From Pseudomonadota bacterium (GTDB lineage Bacteria > Pseudomonadota > Alphaproteobacteria > Rhizobiales > JAKPQE01), in NCBI GenBank assembly GCA_029572955.1, contig JAKPQE010000113.1, positions 62,001 to 126,000 of the forward strand: 64,000 bases of DNA. The letters run 5' to 3'. Below are positions 60,916-64,000 of the stretch, in pieces (the first letter of the stretch is position 1; every line of letters begins with the position of its first letter). Under the pieces are notes generated by a model. That model was not told the origin of the DNA, searched no databases, and saw only the letters and a list, made by a program, of their open reading frames with translations. The position numbers were made by a program, and so were the translations under genes.

Positions 60916-62721
60916 TCAGTCTCCCTCTTTGCCGATGATCGACAGCTCGATGCGCCGATTTTCGGCACGCCCTTCGGCGGTGTCGTTGCCGGCGACGGGC
61001 TTGGTCTCGCCGAATCCGGCCGAGGTCATCCGCCCGGCATCGACGCCGGCGGCGGCCAGTTCGTCCGAGACGGCCTTGGCCCGTTGCTCGCTCAGTTTCT
61101 GATTATAGGACGCCGCGCCGATCGAGTCCGTATGGCCGGCGATTTCCAGACGAAGATCGGGACAATCGACGAGCCGGCGGGCGAGCGCGGCGATCGCCGC
61201 GGCGCTCTCGTCGTCGAGTTCCGATCCATCGGTGCGGAAATGCGCGATGATCGGCGGCTCGCCAGCCGCGACGGCGCAGGCCGGACCGTCGGCCTTCTGC
61301 GGCTCGGGGGCCGCGGGCGCCGGTTCGACGAGAGCGGCAGCGGCGGGCGCTTCCATCACCGGCTCGGCAGGCGCGGCGGGCGCCGGTTCGACCACGGCCG
61401 GGGCTGCCGGCGCGACGATCGCGGGCGGTTCTGCGGCGGCCATCGCCTCGGCCGGGATCGGCGGGGCGGCGAGCGGCGGCGCGGCGAAGGGCGGCAGCGA
61501 CGGCGCCTCGACCTTCTGCGGCGCCAGTTCGGCGGGAGCGGCAGCGGCGGGCGCTGCCATCACCGGCGCGGCGGGGGCCACGATCGCGGGCGGCTTTGCG
61601 GCGGCCATCGCCTCGGCCGGGATCGGCGGGGCGGCGAGCGGCGGGCTAGCGAAGGGCGGCAGCGACGGCGCCTCGGCCTGCTGCGGCGCCGGGGCGGCAG
61701 GCTCGGCCGGAGCAGCGGCGGGCGCAGGCTCGACCACGGCCGGGGCTGCCGGCGCGACGATCGCAGGCGGCTTCGCGGCGGCCATCGCCTCAGCCGGGAT
61801 CGGCGGAGCGGCGAGCGGCGGCACGGCGAAGGGCGGCAGCAGCGGGGCAGCGAGTGGTGGCGCGAAGGGCGGTGCCGCGAAGGGCGGCAGCGACGGCGCC
61901 TCGGCCTTCAGCGGCGGCGGAGCGACAGGCGCCACCGGGGCAGCGGGCGGCACCATCGGGGCTGCGGCGGCGGCCGGCGGCGCGGGCGGCGCCATCGGTG
62001 CCGGCGGCGGAGGCAGCATGCCCGGCGGCGGAGGCAGCATGCCCGGCGGCGGCAGCGGCGCGCCAAAGCCGAAGGGACCGCCCGGCGGCGGCAGCATCCG
62101 GTAGGCGCCGCGCGGCGGCAGCGGCGCACCATAGGCGGGCGCGCCCTGCGGTCCGGGGCCGCCCCAATAGGGCGCCCCACCCGGCCCGGCCGGCATCGCC
62201 GGTCCGACCGGCATCACAGGTCCGACCGGCATCGCGGGCCCGACCGGCATCGCCGGTCCGGACGGCAGGGCCGGCGCCCCGGGCGCAGCCGGTCCGAACG
62301 GCGCCGGCATTCCGTAACGCGGCCTCTCAGCCCATCTTGCCACCTCGGCCTGCCGTGCGGCGCGGCGCGCGGCGCGCTCGGCCGCATACCGGTCGGCACG
62401 GGCAAAGCGGTCCGCACCGCCATAGCCCGCCTCGGCCGGGGCATAGCCGCCACGCGGCGTGTAGGGCGCGGCGAAACCACCCGGCGGCGGGCCCCAGGGA
62501 TTGGTGGCAAAGGGAGCGGGCATCGCCGGTGGCGGAACCGGCGTTGCCGCCGGCCGGCCGCCGAGCGGACCGGGCAGGCCCGACACCGGCCCGGGGACCG
62601 GACAGGCGATCGGCGGCGCGGCGGCGGCCGGAGCGCCCTCCGCGGCGATCGCGGTCGCGGACGCACCGGTGATCGCAAAAGTCAGCGCGGCCGCGCCGAG
62701 CATCAGGGTTTCGCGTTTCAT
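60916..62721 (-). CDS. OmpA-domain protein with proline-rich repeats
   Basis: A 601-residue envelope protein. Signal peptide (cleaved near AIA, residue 27), a long Pro/Ala region with MPVGP repeats (62196-62270) and three copies of a 55-59 residue repeat (EAPSLPPFA... [13 protein letters not shown] period 165 and 177 bp, about 61416-61910), and a C-terminal OmpA domain ([20 protein letters not shown]) that binds peptidoglycan. The repeat region may span the periplasm. Downstream: small membrane gene and the HhH protein. Confidence 0.9.
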   Translation of the reverse strand: MKRETLMLGAAALTFAITGASATAIAAEGAPAAAAPPIACPVPGPVSGLPGPLGGRPAATPVPPPAMPAPFATNPWGPPPGGFAAPYTPRGGYAPAEAGYGGADRFARADRYAAERAARRAARQAEVARWAERPRYGMPAPFGPAAPGAPALPSGPAMPVGPAMPVGPVMPVGPAMPAGPGGAPYWGGPGPQGAPAYGAPLPPRGAYRMLPPPGGPFGFGAPLPPPGMLPPPPGMLPPPPAPMAPPAPPAAAAAPMVPPAAPVAPVAPPPLKAEAPSLPPFAAPPFAPPLAAPLLPPFAVPPLAAPPIPAEAMAAAKPPAIVAPAAPAVVEPAPAAAPAEPAAPAPQQAEAPSLPPFASPPLAAPPIPAEAMAAAKPPAIVAPAAPVMAAPAAAAPAELAPQKVEAPSLPPFAAPPLAAPPIPAEAMAAAEPPAIVAPAAPAVVEPAPAAPAEPVMEAPAAAALVEPAPAAPEPQKADGPACAVAAGEPPIIAHFRTDGSELDDESAAAIAALARRLVDCPDLRLEIAGHTDSIGAASYNQKLSEQRAKAVSDELAAAGVDAGRMTSAGFGETKPVAGNDTAEGRAENRRIELSIIGKEGD

Positions 62722-62800
62722 TCATTCCTCCCCTTGCGGCTCCGGCGCCCTGCCCCGGTTGCCCCTGTCGACGGCGTGCCCTGTCGGCTCTTGTCGTCGC

Positions 62801-64000
62801 TCACTGTTCGATCCTGAATTCGGTGCGCCGGTTCTTCGCCTTGCCTTCTTCGGTTGCGTTGTCGGCGACCGGCTCTGCCTCGCCATAGCCGCGGGCATCG
62901 AGACGATCGACGGCGACGCCGGCCCGCACGAGATAGTCGCGGACCGCCGCGGCGCGCGCCTCGCTCAGCGCGAGATTGGCATCCTCGGCACCGTCGGCGT
63001 CGGTATGGCCGCCGATCTCGATCCGGGCTGCCGGGCAGCGCTGGCTGGCGAAGGCGAGCGCGTCGAGGAGGCCGTAGCTCTCGACGGCGATCACCGACTG
63101 GGCGCTCTCGAAATGGATGGTGTTGTTGGAAAGAAGGCCGCTCAAGAGCTGCTGGCATTCGGTGGCGGCGACCTCGGCCGCCGGCGCGGCGACCCGCAGG
63201 CCGCCGGCGGTGGTGAAGCCTTGCGGCAGCGCCCGCTTAAGCCGGTCGAGGATCTCGTCGATCGCCCGCTCGTTATAGGCCTCGCCGGTCAGCTCGATGG
63301 TCCCGTCGAGGACCGCGGCGCGGCCGGTGACGAGGCGCCCGAGGGCGTCGATCGCCGCCTCGACCGCCGCGGCGAAACCCTGCGGCGCGCCGTCGGCGAC
63401 AACGAGCCGGTCGTCGATCGCCCGGTCCGGGAAAAGCCGCGAGACATGCGCGAGGATCGCGCTGCGCGCCGCTTCGTCGGGGACGCGGCCGACGAGCACG
63501 ATGCCGGTCTCGCCGAGCTCCATGGTCCAGCCGTCCGGCACGGTTGCCGGCGCCGGCGCAGCCTCCACCGCCGGCGTTTCGACCGGCTCCGGCTCCGGCG
63601 CGGGTGGCGGCGGCGGTCCCTCGATGTCGCGTCCGGCAAGCGTGACGCCGGCCGGCAAGCCGGTGTCGAGCGTCGCATTGACCTTGGCCAAGACCTCCGC
63701 ACTCGGCGCCTTGCCCGAGACGGACAGCGCCATGCCGGAAAGCTCCGCCCGGCCCGGGGCGAGCCCGGCAAGCGCCGAAAGCGCCGCCCGGGCCGCATCG
63801 AGGAAGCCCTCGGGGGCGCCGCCGGCGACGACCAGCCGGTCGTCGACCGCAAGGCCGAGGCCGGCGGCTGCGTCGCGGATCGCGGCCCGCGCCGCCTCGT
63901 CCGGCACGTAACCGGCAAGCCGCAAGGCGCCGTCGGCGGTTGCGGCCGAGAAGGTGAAGGGGGAGACGGCCGGCGGCGAGATGGCGAACTCAGTCACCGA
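62801..64000 (-). CDS. OmpA-domain protein with BON-like repeats, N-terminus beyond window
   Basis: At least 399 codons; the frame is open to the window edge and the true start lies beyond it. Two tandem BON-like modules (YVPDEAARAAIRDA and RVPDEAARSAILAH, each followed by DDRLVVA-GAP-GF) are joined by a Pro/Glu linker. The OmpA domain has IEIGGHTDADGAEDANLALSEARA. It precedes the Pro-rich OmpA gene by 79 bp, so the two probably form one envelope operon. Confidence 0.88.
   Translation of the reverse strand, partial: SVTEFAISPPAVSPFTFSAATADGALRLAGYVPDEAARAAIRDAAAGLGLAVDDRLVVAGGAPEGFLDAARAALSALAGLAPGRAELSGMALSVSGKAPSAEVLAKVNATLDTGLPAGVTLAGRDIEGPPPPPAPEPEPVETPAVEAAPAPATVPDGWTMELGETGIVLVGRVPDEAARSAILAHVSRLFPDRAIDDRLVVADGAPQGFAAAVEAAIDALGRLVTGRAAVLDGTIELTGEAYNERAIDEILDRLKRALPQGFTTAGGLRVAAPAAEVAATECQQLLSGLLSNNTIHFESAQSVIAVESYGLLDALAFASQRCPAARIEIGGHTDADGAEDANLALSEARAAAVRDYLVRAGVAVDRLDARGYGEAEPVADNATEEGKAKNRRTEFRIEQ

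Overview
The window is about 64 kb of high-GC chromosome from an alphaproteobacterium, almost certainly order Hyphomicrobiales (Rhizobiales). The support is conserved local order rather than one marker: DUF177-plsX-fabH; glyA-nrdR-ribD-ribE-ribH-nusB-thiL; an LdtR-type MarR regulator near a YcbB-type L,D-transpeptidase; rpoZ-rsh-pyrE-DUF2062-acpS-lepB-rnc-era; and dapA-smpB beside a NYN-domain gene. I cannot name the genus. I see no prophage, intact insertion sequence, CRISPR array, rRNA or tRNA. Coding is dense on both strands and most long open frames opposite real genes are high-GC shadows.

Layout. 1-3237 (minus): fabH (cut by the window edge), plsX, DUF177 and a ubiquinol-cytochrome c chaperone. 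3510-4559 (plus): a BamE lipoprotein and a small Tat-like secreted protein. 4632-14354 (minus): a proton pyrophosphatase, an MFS transporter, then thiL-nusB-ribH-ribE-ribD-nrdR-glyA, a tightly packed housekeeping block. 14531-17533: L,D-transpeptidase, a secreted coiled-coil protein and ldtR, whose upstream region carries three CTTAAG hexamers. 17776-21686 (minus): a valine-catabolism cluster (acyl-CoA dehydrogenase, 3-hydroxyisobutyryl-CoA hydrolase, 3-hydroxyisobutyrate dehydrogenase) with two small membrane proteins. 21883-25004 (minus): a secreted iota-class carbonic anhydrase-like protein and an OmpR/histidine-kinase pair. 25314-29508 (plus): two chemoreceptors, one with NIT sensor and C-terminal PilZ, the other soluble with a duplicated PAS domain. 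29648-37444: a secreted unknown, an FrhB-type iron-sulphur protein, hemB, a lipoprotein-LivH fusion coupled to threonine dehydratase, an RDD protein and the bpt aminoacyl-tRNA-protein transferase. 37447-44023 (mostly minus): arfB, parC, hemerythrin, accessory proteins and recO. 44275-46063 (plus): a di-haem peroxidase and a secreted protein. 46151-53265 (minus): era-rnc-lepB-acpS-DUF2062-pyrE-rsh-rpoZ. 53615-60784: NYN ribonuclease, family-5 uracil-DNA glycosylase, smpB, dapA, a lytic transglycosylase, an alpha/beta hydrolase. 59975-64000 (minus): an envelope group of two OmpA-domain proteins, a 32-residue membrane protein and a membrane-anchored helix-hairpin-helix protein.

The most interesting signals are: (1) the chemoreceptor that joins nitrate/nitrite-type sensing to a PilZ domain with intact c-di-GMP motifs; (2) an orphan LivH permease fused behind a lipoprotein-type signal and an unknown domain, translationally coupled to threonine dehydratase; (3) palindromic repeats sitting in frame inside two conserved genes (recO and the FrhB-like gene); (4) a 260-bp TA-flanked inverted-repeat element between parC and hemerythrin; (5) a regularly spaced GATTCA array upstream of arfB; (6) the CTTAAG cluster at ldtR; (7) the iota carbonic anhydrase-like secreted protein; and (8) the unannotated 32-codon membrane gene in the OmpA group. 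All functional statements are from reading motifs, not from searches.
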